Positions 17,131-38,200 of a DNA stretch of 64,000 nucleotides are shown here, one piece after another. Within the stretch, counting starts at the first letter, position 1; every line of letters starts with the position of its first letter. This DNA comes from Maylandia zebra (lineage: Eukaryota; Chordata; Actinopteri; Cichliformes; Cichlidae), in assembly GCF_041146795.1 (NCBI RefSeq), contig NC_135177.1, forward strand, positions 23,596,560-23,660,559. Reading direction: 5' to 3'. The position numbers and the translations under genes are program-made. Under the pieces are notes generated by a model. That model ran no database searches. It was not told where the DNA came from and worked only from the letters and a program-made list of their open reading frames with translations.

Positions 17131-19318
17131 TGTTTATACTACTCTTACGTAAAAGTCAGTCTAGTGACTGTGAAATAGCACCATCATTTGGACATTACCA
17201 ATAACTACAGTTTGATTAATTATGCTATCAGGTCAGTAAAGCTGACTGTAGCTCCAGTCTACTCCATCTCCATTATTAACTGTGCTACGGTGTGGTGAAT
17301 GGATGTGGGCGTGCACAGGAAAAGGAAGCACAAAGGGAAGAAAAGCAGTCATGTAAATTCATGTTTTAATCAACATTTGAAAACAAACTGGACAAATGAA
17401 AGACTGCTTCTGCTTTTATAAACTATGTGTGGCTTTTAGGTTTTAAATCATTTAAGAAATCACATTTTTTTCCAGAGAAAAAGAAACTAAAAGACACTTA
17501 AAAAAAAAAGAAAAGCAGATTTTCAGAAAGTAAGGAGTAACATCTCTAAAGTGTTATCAATGACACAGTCTCTCTTTCAGCGCTGTAAAGCAAACCAAAG
17601 GATCAAATGAAAGCACAGTCTCAAGCCCATACAGTTTGAACATGTGGTCCTCAGAGGATACAGGGCAGAAGATGAGGGAGATGAGCGATAAGCAGATTGT
17701 GTCTACGTACACAGGGACTGTTTTCTATCAACCCAACAGCTGACCTCAGATTTAGTGAAATTACCAAATAGTTCAACAGCAGAAAAATGACTAACAGTGA
17801 ACACTAAAATTTAAAAATCAGGTTACTTTATTTGTTTTCCCTAAATAATCTCCTCAAAGCCCCCAAATTTCTGAAGGAGATTGTAGTATTAGTTTTACTT
17901 TTAACTCTGATTTTAATTTTTTGAAAGACAAATCTGGCATTTTGTGATTTTAGTTTCACTCTGCAGTACAACATGAGTCGTGGGTATTAGTCTCATGTTT
18001 ATTTGGTCTTGTCAGAGGTGAGACGCTGCACAAACAAACAACTGGGTCCAACACATCTTACATCCCAAATCTGCTGGGAAACAAGGAAAAATGTGAGCTG
18101 GCTGAAGGACAAGACAGTAACATACATGAATATATAGACATCATTGGTAGAGGGGTAAGCCATATTTCTTTCAATAGCAAATTGACATGTAATAACATTA
18201 AGGCTTGTTGGTAAGGAAGAAATATATATCCCCCCATGAAATCCCCTCCCAATCTGTCTTTATTGTCTCTTAAACTAAATCAGGGCTGAACTGCTGAGAC
18301 GAAACAATCTCACCTTTAAAATGCTGTTCACAAAAGATGAACGTGACAAAAGTTGCAAAAATTTGAACAAAAACAAGAAAGCGCATAATTAAAAAAAAAA
18401 AAATTCTCTTTTTTTTTTGCAGTTTGTGTTATTCTAAGGGACTGAATGCAGGGTGATATTACAGCTGAAATCAGTGAAGCTACACACAGTATCAGAACAA
18501 TTACAGTTGACATTCAGATAGAGTCCAATCAGACAACAGATTTTCTAGAGATCATCCTGAAGGGTGGGGGGCAGCAGTCTGATGAAAATGAAGGAACATA
18601 AGGAAAGGACAGAGTCCAGACAGGGGGTGGAGGAAAAAAATAATAATAAGAGTGTTCTTTTGCCTTTCTAATGATGACAGAAAAGCTGAAGTGGATGTTA
18701 CAACTACTGTGTATCTACACTGGATGGTCAAATGAAAATGCCCTCCCATCTTCCTCTCCATCTCCCCAAAACCTCCCTGTCACATTTTTTTTTTTTTTTT
18801 TTTTTACCCCCCAACCAGAATCTTCCAGTAAGTGCCCTACCGCGGCTCCTTCCTAATGTACTTAAAACAGGCTAACTCCATTTAAATACAAACCTTAAAG
18901 TGTGGCACCCCCCCTCCCACCCAGAAATGACATCCCTGTCTCACAAAGTATAAAAAATGTTCGCCCAACCCCTGGACCTATTATTACACACTTTTTTTTT
19001 CTCAAAAATCTTTAACTTGCCCACCCACCCAGCTACACCACTAGCAACCAAACCTAGCCCCCTTTTATTATGTACTGAAAACAAACCCCATAAATTCTCC
19101 TCCTCCATTTCCAATTCTGTCTTAACTGCTGAATATTTCGTGAAGATCTCCAATGATAATCTGGATATCACCACTGCCAAACAAATAATACTCCCAGATC
19201 GACCTGCAACGTTGCGCTACACACACACACAAAAAAAAAAAAAAAAATCACTTTGGGGGCTGATTTGGAAACTGGCAGTGCACACCCTCCCCATTCCCCT
19301 CTTCTCGTCATGCGCCCT
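17131..19318 (-). other. Presumed 3' UTR and downstream flank of u2af2
   Basis: The sequence follows the u2af2 stop codon on the minus strand. It is AT-rich with several homopolymer tracts (T run near 18786-18805, A runs near 18389 and 19231). Possible minus-strand poly(A) hexamers (TTTATT on the plus strand) occur, for instance near 18258, but I cannot decide which one is used. Confidence 0.4.
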
Positions 19319-25711
<6,393 letters not shown>

Positions 25712-26224
25712 CTCTCTGCTGAAGCCTGCTACGCTTTCGGAGATTGCGTTGCTCAGTTGGCGGTGGCTAGCTTAAGCTAGCAACAAAGTGAACAACACTT
25801 TTAAAAACAAGTGTCTTGCAGATGCAGCTCCGGAAAGTTAGCCTCGACTAGTAGCTTACCTAACGACAGATTTATCGAAAATGTTTAACTAGAACATATA
25901 TTAGCGGCAAAGTATTTGTTTACAACGTAACAGCAGAATCATTGATAAAGAAAACGTGTTCGCATGGGTTAGCCTGCTAACGTTAGCTAACTAGCTTGTA
26001 GCAAAGTCCAGAAGAATAGTGGGCCCGTGGCTCCTAGCTAGCTACCAACGCCGAATGAATGAGCTTCTTTTCGGAGCCCAAAGCGGATCCGGGGAGTTAA
26101 TGATCCACGGGAGCCAGTTGTTCGGCTTTACAAGACAAATATATGCGCTTTCAAATATTTCGAAGCTAGAGAAAACAATTAAGACTTCGGTATGCCCGCT
26201 TTTTTTGCTCCGTCTCCCTGGAGC

Positions 26225-26270
26225 TCCGTGACACAGGAAGTTGATGAATGCCTTGTTTCCGGTGAGTGAG
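26225..26270 (-). promoter_or_regulatory. Putative u2af2 promoter region with ETS-like sites
   Basis: Two ETS-type cores lie about 520-560 bases upstream of the u2af2 start codon: ACAGGAAG at 26233-26240 and TTTCCGG at 26256-26262. ETS sites are common in housekeeping promoters. The transcription start is not determined, and the spacing to the coding exon leaves room for 5' UTR sequence. Confidence 0.3.
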
Positions 26271-26439
26271 AAAGAAGAGACGCTCCGGTGTCCGTTTTCG
26301 CTTGTTTTTTATTCTTTTCCCATCAGAGTTAATTTATCTGCTAAGGACATGCTGAGTCCCAAAGTGTCAAAGTTTTATTTTGTAGTTCAAGTGAAGATGA
26401 AACCTTTAACTTCAGTCTTAAACTGCTTTTTTTTTTTTT

Positions 26440-27065
26440 TACTTCTTCCTTAGGGGTCGCCACAGGCCTCCATATCACTCTCTCTTCCCACCCACACTCT
26501 GAACCCATCTGTCACTCCTACTGCAAACCTGACTGCTGTCTTGTCTTCTGGCTCAGGGCCTGGACAACTTGCTGTAATTACTGAAATCATGAATTCTACC
26601 AAAAAATCCTGAAGCAAAACATTCTGTCCATAAGTTTGTGCCCTGAGGCTTACTTGGGTTATGGAGCAGGGCAATGATCTGAAACACACCAGTAAGTCCA
26701 CCTCTAAAAAAGTTTTGGAGTGGCCTATTTAAAGTCTGGATTTAAATGTGATTGAGATGCTTTGGTATGACCTTAAACAAGTCATTTCTGCTGCAAAACT
26801 TTCCAAGGTGGCTGAATTAAAACAATTTGGCAAACAACAGTGGGCCAAAATTCCTCCACAGCGATGTGAATGAGTCAGTGCCAGTTATTGCAAACACTTG
26901 ATTGCAGTTCTTTTTTCCCCTTAATAAATGAAATATTGTATTTACTTGGGTTGTCTTTGGCTAGTATTAAAACATTTTTAATGATCTAAAACACGCAAGT
27001 CTGACAAATGTGCAAAAAACTAAGAACCGAAGAAGAGGGAAACACTTTTTCACAGCACTGTGAGC
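26440..27065 (+). mobile_element. Tc1-like transposon, 3' half (same family as 60400-61440), next to another repeat fragment
   Basis: From about 26650 the sequence reads as the C-terminal half of a fish Tc1-like transposase gene: GGGCAATGATCTGAAACACA, TTTGGAGTGGCCTATTTAAA (the WPSQSPDLNP-like block, decayed), GAGATGCTTTGGTATGACCT and CACAGCGATGTGAATGAGTC. The right terminal region ends GGGAAACACTTTTTCACAGC. Bases about 26440-26540 (CTTCCTTAGGGGTCGCCACA) look like a different dispersed repeat. There is no intact frame. The related inverted copy in gsg1l2 intron 1 retains the N-terminal part instead. Confidence 0.7.
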
Positions 27066-29000
27066 TTTGACAATCACACTCACCCGTTTTCACCCATTTA
27101 AACATCAATTTGGAACTTTTTGGACTGACATGTTGGACAGTATCAAAGCAGTAAAAATGAGGAAATATCTTTGGAAAAATTATCCTCCATCCCTTCAGTC
27201 GAATCTCTGAGACATAGAAGCTGGTCTGGTATCTGGTGGTACCACAATAACTTACTAAGACATTTTATCACCTATTTATTGTAACCTGACGTCTCCTCAC
27301 ATCTTACCCAGCACCAGCAATGCAACAAATCCATTAAAGTAGAAATAAAATTAGAAGTTCGCACTACTTATCAGAAATGAAATCTTTTAATTAGTATTAT
27401 GTTTTAACAGTAGAGTTCATGAGTCATAAACAGTGGAGCTGTGCAATTTTACAGACAAATAAATCTACATTTTCGTATGAAATCTATGCTGTAATGAATT
27501 CTGAGTCTTACTATACATTAGGTGAATAATACGTTACATTATTTAAACACTGCACACTGGTATGACCTTTAAAAGGCTCTGCAGCAGATTCACTGTCTGC
27601 TCTTTAGCTCCACAACCAAACACTAAAATGGCTTAAGTTCCACAAATTGGAGTACTTATCACTGTTAGGAAAACAGGTTATTGAGATATGAGGTCACAGT
27701 ATTCCACTGTAACTTAGTCTGTTTTATTCTAACAGAACTTACTGTCTCACTTCACTGGAACACACACTATACATTACTGTACATTATAGTCAATGTGTGT
27801 GCCACTTTGAAATGTAAAAGATCCCTATAAACTACAGCTCACTGAAGATCTCTTTAACATGCACTTGCAGCGGCATCGAGAAAGCATTGAGAAGGAATAA
27901 AACATCTTTTGTCATCATGAGAAAGCTACTTTTGCTAAAGTTGTAAGTGACACTGTAAAAATGTTTCACAATTTTTCACAAGGAACCAAAAGTTACACAA
28001 TGTTACAGAAAACCAGTATAGTAATAATCATTTTAAAGGCTCCAAAACCGTATTTTACAAAAATGTGTTAGTGTCACAATGCATTACAGAAGCCTCGGTA
28101 TCAGAAGCATAAGAAATGACATCTACTGTAATTTAGTGCAGGTCATGTACAAAAAAGGATTAGTGCACTCCTCAGTGAAACAACAGAGTAATGCAGACAC
28201 AAGAGCAGCTGGAAGTCATATTACTATTATTACTAACCCTTAAGCAACCAAGATATTTTAATGACTAACATGACAGAGTGGTCATTTATGACCCTATTAT
28301 TGATGTTTACCATACCTAAGCGGTTTAGATATTCTAATTTGTTCCAAGGTCAGATCCACCAAAGCTTTATGCCATAGTTGGCTGGTTTAGAAGGAATGCA
28401 TTGCCTGAAACTCCACCTGCCTCTGAAATCTACCAAGTGTTCATTCATGCTGCAAAATGATCTTGACAGTAAAACACTGAACCCGTAACCTCTAGCTGAT
28501 TCAGATTTTGTAAACAGAAAAGGAAACAACAGTGCAGTTCTGCACAATAAAGGCTGAGCCCTAAATGAGGTAAGCTAAAGACGCTCATTTAAGTACTGAA
28601 AAAAGCAGTCTCCTCTATAATCCTGGTAAAGACACATTGTTTTTCACCAAATCTGGATCACACAGACATACCCTCCTGGCCTCAACAACAGAAGCGTGTT
28701 TTTTTTCTTTCTGTCTGCAGCAGGCACCCCACATCCTCAATACCCACTGCAGTGAAGATTTGGACAAACAACAAACGTGTAGGATGTTTGTAAAAGTAAC
28801 ACGTGAAGGGTTTGTCCCAGGTTACATGGCCACAACCAGATTGCTGAGATAGCAAAATAATAATAAATAATAACAATAAAATGATCTTAATATTGTTTCT
28901 TGGGAGTGAGCTAGCCAGCAGAACCTAACTGCCTTTCCTTTTACTACTCAAACCACAGTTGTTGTTTAGAGAGATCTCCCATTATTCTCTCTTTCTTTCC
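27066..29000 (-). other. Presumed 3' UTR and flank of ccdc106
   Basis: This region lies 3' of the ccdc106 stop codon on the minus strand. No coding homology was recognised. A minus-strand AATAAA (TTTATT near 27276 on the plus strand) could serve as poly(A) signal, giving a UTR of about 1.7 kb, but closer alternatives exist. Confidence 0.35.
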
Positions 29001-31558
<2,558 letters not shown>

Positions 31559-32138
31559 CTCACACCACAGACAAACCTTTGCTTGGTGCACAGTTTAAAA
31601 GGTGTCTTCAGTGACTTTGTTACATTTAGCGATGATGTGCTCACATTTATCTAAACAGCTACAGCTCACCGGAAACCTTTCACAACGTGGGGGTGTTGTG
31701 CTTTATGCATACGCAGTGAGCCTACAAAGCATAGCTAATTTTATCACACAGCTCTCTCCCATGCAATTAGAAATTAAAACAGTGAAACTGATTGTATTAC
31801 TCAAACATAAGTTTGTAGCGCCCTGCTACGGCGCTCAGAAGAGAGCCCTATGTTAGCGTCCTGTAATATTAGCACAAAAAATTAGCTACAATATAAAATT
31901 ACAATCCATTTCTTTCTGCACCCTCAAGTTTAATGATTTCACTCTCACATTGTTAAAATCCCCGAGTTACGAATATCATCTGCAGAAACTGTTACATACC
32001 ACTTTATGTTTGTAATAACTTAGTCTTGCACATGTAATAAGACGTTATAACTCCGTCATATCTCCATTTCACCAGTTCGTCGGCTAGCTAACAAGCTAAC
32101 AATAACAATTATCGGGGGGTTTTTTTCTACCGAGACTC

Positions 32139-32153
32139 TGACGTCACTTCCGG
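32139..32153 (-). promoter_or_regulatory. ETS-CRE composite element in the ccdc106/tmem238 divergent promoter
   Basis: On the minus strand it reads CCGGAAGTGACGTCA, an ETS core joined to a full palindromic CRE (TGACGTCA at 32139-32146). This composite is a classic element of bidirectional housekeeping promoters bound by GABP/ETS and CREB/ATF proteins. It lies about 580 bases upstream of the ccdc106 start codon and about 420 bases upstream of the putative tmem238 first-exon donor. Confidence 0.75.
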
Positions 32154-32399
32154 ATGACCGCCCGCTGCAGATACTTTTATTTTAGGAAAAGTGTTGGGGT
32201 TTTTTGAACGACGGTATTTAATGCGTGTGTATAGTTAAATATATAAGTAAATATAAACGTTTAGGTATATTTATATAAAATGTATATATTATTTGAAGAT
32301 ATTTGGGAAACCTTTTACTTTTAAACTCATGTTTCTTGATAAAATGTTACTTGTAAAAAAACAAAAATAAAATACCGTAACTTCCACTCACTTGTTTCG

Positions 32400-32571
32400 A
32401 AACATTTCATTGTTTTTCCTCTGGTGTAGGAAAACTACAGGACAGGTTGAACAGGTGACGAGGTGTCAGGTTTCAGCTTTGTCTACTGGTCGCTTCTGAC
32501 AAACTGTATGCGGAAGGACAACAAAAGCGTAGAAACATTTGACTTTTAAGTACTCAACAACGTAGAAGGGG
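32400..32571 (+). other. tmem238: Putative non-coding first exon of tmem238
   Basis: A strong splice donor (GGTAAGTG) follows position 32571. It would pair with the acceptor CTCTCTTTCAG ending at 33269, seven bases before the tmem238 start codon. The 5' boundary is a guess, since no TATA box is visible. The intron holds a SINE. Confidence 0.4.
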
Positions 32572-32739
32572 GTAAGTGTTCTGTTTTGAGTTTGTGTGTT
32601 TTTTGTTTGGTAAAATGTTTTTTTTAGCTCATGTAAACAGTAAAATCTGTTTGTAAAAGGCGTTAAAGGCGCATCCACAGGTGTTATAAGTGTGGCATGG
32701 CCGGTGTAAACAGTGCTATCAACATTACTCCCATTTTTA

Positions 32740-32774
32740 CACACACACACATATATATATATATACACACACAC
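32740..32774. repeat. CA/TA microsatellite
   Basis: Compound (AC)n(AT)n(AC)n run of about 35 bases in tmem238 intron 1. Confidence 0.85.
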
Positions 32775-32841
32775 ATTTTTTTATATTGTTAGCTTCTTTT
32801 AAAATTCTTTTTAGGTAGAGATGTGTGAAAATCAATAATAT

Positions 32842-33147
32842 TAATGGATTGGATTTATATAGCGCTTTTCAAGGCATCCAAAGCGCTTTACAATGCCACT
32901 ATTCATTCACTCTCACATTCACACACTGGTGGAGGCAGCTACGGTTGTAGCCACAGCTGCCCTGGGGCAGACTGACAGAAGCGAGGCTGCCATATCGCGC
33001 CATCGGCCCCTCTGGCCAACACCAGTAGGCAAGTAGGGTAAAGTGTCTTGCCCAAGGACACAACGACCAGGACAAAGAGCCCGGGCATCGAACCGGCGAT
33101 CTTCCGGTTACAGATACGCTTCCCAACCCCCTGAGCCACGGTCGCCC
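32842..33147 (-). mobile_element. tRNA-derived SINE
   Basis: On the minus strand the element begins GGCGACCGTGGCTCAGG (A-box-like) and continues to GCCGGTTCGATGCCCGG (B-box-like). These two halves of an RNA polymerase III promoter are spaced as in a tRNA head. A body with TCCTTGGGCAAGACACTTTA follows, then a tail with AAAGCGCTATATAAATCCAA and short TTA-rich 3' end. The nine-base sequence CAATAATAT occurs at both edges (32833-32841 and 33148-33156) and is a likely target-site duplication. The copy lies in tmem238 intron 1 in antisense orientation. The family is widespread in teleosts, but I cannot name the subfamily with certainty. Confidence 0.82.
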
Positions 33148-33276
33148 CAATAATATGTTGTAAATATGACTTTGTTTAAATATTTTATGTATCTATTTTT
33201 AACAATGGAGTCAAAAGATATAAAAGCTGATATGTTAAAGGAACAAGCTTCCCTCCCTCTCTCTTTCAGTGCAGTA

Positions 33277-33606
33277 ATGGCACCGAAGTATGATGGGTTG
33301 TCCCACTGTAAGCTGGCTCTGGTGTTTGCTGTGCTGATGGACCTGCTCGGTGTGATATCCCTGCTGCTGGGGGTCTTTGCCCCACTGGAGATCAAAGGTC
33401 AAGACTTTGGGGATCTGCTGGTGTACTCGGGAGCTCTGCTGGTGCTGTTTTCCCTAGCAGGCTGGGTCATGTGGTACAGTGGAAACATTGAGGGTCTAAC
33501 CTCCAAAATAGAGCTTGGTGGAGTTGTGGGTGGAGCTGTGGACAGACTTGCCCGCAACCTGAGTCGCAGGATACGGCTGCCCAGGACCCAAAGCAGTCCA
33601 TCGTAG
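33277..33606 (+). CDS. tmem238: Transmembrane protein 238
   Basis: A 109-aa protein encoded in one exon. A splice acceptor (TTTCAG) ends seven bases upstream of the ATG, so open frame upstream of it is intronic and not translated. Two hydrophobic helices (about 12-34 and 46-67) flank the signature IKGQDFGDLLVYSGALLV, followed by GWVMWYSGNIE and a basic tail with LARNLSRR. This arrangement matches TMEM238, whose function is unknown. The gene is divergent from ccdc106 and the two appear to share a promoter region. In mammals TMEM238 lies in the same 19q13.42 neighbourhood as CCDC106, U2AF2 and CACNG6. The mammalian protein has a longer Gly/Ala-rich N-terminus than this one. Confidence 0.9.
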   Translation: MAPKYDGLSHCKLALVFAVLMDLLGVISLLLGVFAPLEIKGQDFGDLLVYSGALLVLFSLAGWVMWYSGNIEGLTSKIELGGVVGGAVDRLARNLSRRIRLPRTQSSPS

Positions 33607-34847
<1,241 letters not shown>

Positions 34848-35249
34848 TGAGGTAAACAAGTATGATTCATATCTTTAAATGGTATTTTATTGCTACCACA
34901 CTAAGATGTTGGTTCATTCAGTTCCACGAAAGACCCGTTTCAATGCTTTGTTGAGTCTGCTCCATCTTCATCATAGGTGAGAAGCATGGAACAGTTACCT
35001 CCTTTCCATCAATGCAGTGCTGGTGCTGAGGGAACAAGAGAGCTGCCAGAATTCCAGCAGGTTTAAACCTGGGATAAGTTGGGATAAACTGAGTCAGAAG
35101 AATTTCTTGCATTAGTCCCTCTCACACTCTCACACAGCTGCTGACATCAGTGGTTCAAACTTCAGGTACAGAAATATATTTAGTTGGTGTTGCTTCTAGA
35201 TTGGGTACCAGCACTGCGCTGAGGGAAAGGACGTGTGAGATGAAAAAGC

Positions 35250-38200
35250 TCAGAGTGCAGGGTTAGGCACAGGTGGTGTGGGAGTCTGCCAGATGATCAT
35301 GTGACTACGTTCAGATCGCTGTGGCGTGGCTTGGGACACCTCTTCCGAGTCATCGCTTGCATCATCTCCTGGAAACAAAGAGGACTTTGTCAGCCTTTAA
35401 ATAGACCAAGTAGTGCACAAATGATGCAATGGATGAGACAGACTTAAGTACAGTTTTATTATTCTTCAGCTTACCAATTCGAAAGTTGATGTAGCCCTCT
35501 CCTCCACTGAGGATAAGCTGAGCAGTAGTGACATGGCTGCTGCCAGGATTGGTGATCAAACAACCTGACAGGCACAAACATTTTTTTGTGGTCACTCAAA
35601 CACAAAAAATAACATGCATGTGCAATCTGAAGCGTCTCACTTAATTGTTAAGAAGTTACATGTAATGCCTATCTAACTCTTACCGGGTGCAGCAATGATG
35701 AATCTGACAACTTGTCTATGTCCATGGTAACACAGCTGGGCAGATGCAGTGGAGCAATAAGGGATGGAAACATCCTCTGAAGCTGCAGAGAGTTCGTAAT
35801 ATGGTTAATAGTACATAGAGACCATTTATGGCCAAATAACTTTAAGTTCCAGGCATTATTAAGCTAAACATACTTATGGACAAAGGGATGGAGAAAATGG
35901 CACCACCTCCTGTGCCCACCCACAAACGGCCACAGATAACAGTGAGAGAGGAGATCTGGAGAGGTGAGAGTGTCAGGAAGGGCTGGCCTGTGGAGAGAGA
36001 GAGAAAACTGGTTAGCAAAGCTGTGAGATTAAAGTTAAAGTGGTCGGTTACAAAACAAAATGTATGTAAAACAAAAATAATGAATAAAATATACACACAG
36101 TACTCTGCATCCCTTATTGCTTTATATTTTCTTCAGAAAATGGGGAAAAGGGGCATCAATCTATTGAAACGTACATACATGGAAATATTGTACATAAGGC
36201 AAAAAAGTGTACAAGCTTCAAAGTCAATATTTGGTGTGACCACCTTATATGGCGACAAATTACAAGAAAGCTTCTAAGAGAGTTCATTACTACATAGGAC
36301 CTGTTGCCACTGACTTTCGGTTCAGTTTATGTGTAATTTGGCACATTTAGCCTTTCAAATAGCCAATGTCAAAAGAGAAATATCTTCAGAAAGCCTTCAG
36401 AAAAACTATTGCTCAAGACTGATTAAAAAAGTACAACAAAGTCTGGCTCTTTGGAAGCAAAATTTAAAGAGATGTATTACTTTTTTTTCCCAGTTACCAA
36501 ATAAGAAATGATAGTAATAAATGTTCCCATTACTGTAGTCCATCAAATGATTTTTTTGCTCTAGTAGCTGCTCAGTAACAACACTTAAGTCATACATACA
36601 GGTATATGTATTGTAAGAAAAACAAAAAAAACAACAAACAAAAACGGTTCGACTACCTAATGTTTTAGTGACCAAAGCTGCAAAGTCAACTTCCTGTAGT
36701 GGCCGTCCTGTGGACCAGTCAAACAGCCTGAGGATTGGGTCCAGTCGGCAGGAAGTCCAAACCCCACTTCCACCAGCGCACAGAAAGCGAACCTGCTGTT
36801 CACTGCGCTCAGAGACTGAGAATGTTTGCTATAAAGTAGGATAAGGAATAAAGAGAGTGAGTTAAAGATATGGTAAGAATGAGACACAATAAACAATAAT
36901 AGGTATCATTTCCTCTGTTTCTTACCTCCACCTTCTTGCTTTCAGTGTCTACCACGTAGATTTTGTTCCAGTATCCCACCCACAAGCGGCCGCCTTTTGC
37001 AAGGCAACAACGAATGGGCTGCACAGGATTTGATCCAAGAGGCATCAAAGAGTGTGACTGCAGATTCCAGCCATCTATTAATCACATGACTCATTGCATC
37101 ATTATTCATTTCACTCACTTATGCAAATCAAACAAAATGAAGAAATTAATTAGCCGAGACAGCTGGATGTAAGTTTGAAACAAATCCATTACCTGTACTG
37201 TGTGAGAAAAAAGCCAAAGTCCCATCACCTAAACCAGCAATGACCTGACCCTGTGAATACCTGTGAGAGCGAGTCAACACAAAGTAGATCGTTTTCAATT
37301 CTGCTTAGAGACTTCAAGGTAACTCATCTCGTGTTACAACATCCAAATGCAAATGGACAGAACTCACGTGAGAGAATGAACACTCTCAGAGAGGGATACA
37401 GACCGCAGACAGAGGCTTCTGCCAGCAGAGGCCAAATGCACCAGTATACTGTGAGAGAAGGACAATGGGAGAAAGGAGCCAAGGGAAGAAGAGGCAGTCT
37501 GTGATAAACTAACAGACAAAAAAGTCTTTTAATTGTTTAGATGATATTTACTGTCGTAAACTGCTTATTCAGCTGGCACTACCTTCCTTCCTGAGTTCCA
37601 ATCCACACAGTTCCTGCAGTGTTACCTTAAATAACAAGACAGACAGGCCCTGTCAGAGCTAAGTAAGCAATGTTGATTTCCAAGCGTTTCCAGTAAAACA
37701 GCACGGTAACAGGGGATAATAGAAGTACAGAATACACTCGACAAGTCATCTGTGGGCAGCTGCTGCAGCCCATTGTACCAGCACTGACCTATGGGAGGCA
37801 CAGCACAGATGCAGAGGGCAGGAGCTGTGGGAGGGAGGCTGAACTGATCCAGAACTGTGTTGGAGCGTGCTGGATCAATCACTGTAATATCACTGCAGGA
37901 GGCAGGGCCAGAAACTACCCACACAGAACACTGGCAGAAAAGGGGTGGATATGAAGTTTGAAAAGATGAATGGCATGAACCAATTTGTGCCTCGACAAGT
38001 GTTAGTCATGGTTGGGTGATCATAATTAGAGGATGACTGTAGCTGCTTCTTAACTAGGATTATGACAAACTTACTGTGGCTTCGCCAGAGATCTCAGATG
38101 GGACTGCGACTGCACACTTAAGCTGAAGGGAACAGAAGTAGCTTTGAATTCATGGTTAAAAACAAAAAACATCTTGTGCATTAAACAGTGCTGTGCAAAA

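Noticed and set aside
33060-33147. A tRNA gene on the minus strand
   Set aside because: A- and B-box-like sequences are present, but the acceptor stem does not pair and the sequence runs on into a SINE body with flanking duplications.
33166-33276. A longer N-terminus for tmem238
   Set aside because: A splice acceptor (CTCTCTTTCAG) ends seven bases before the ATG at 33277, so the upstream frame is intronic.
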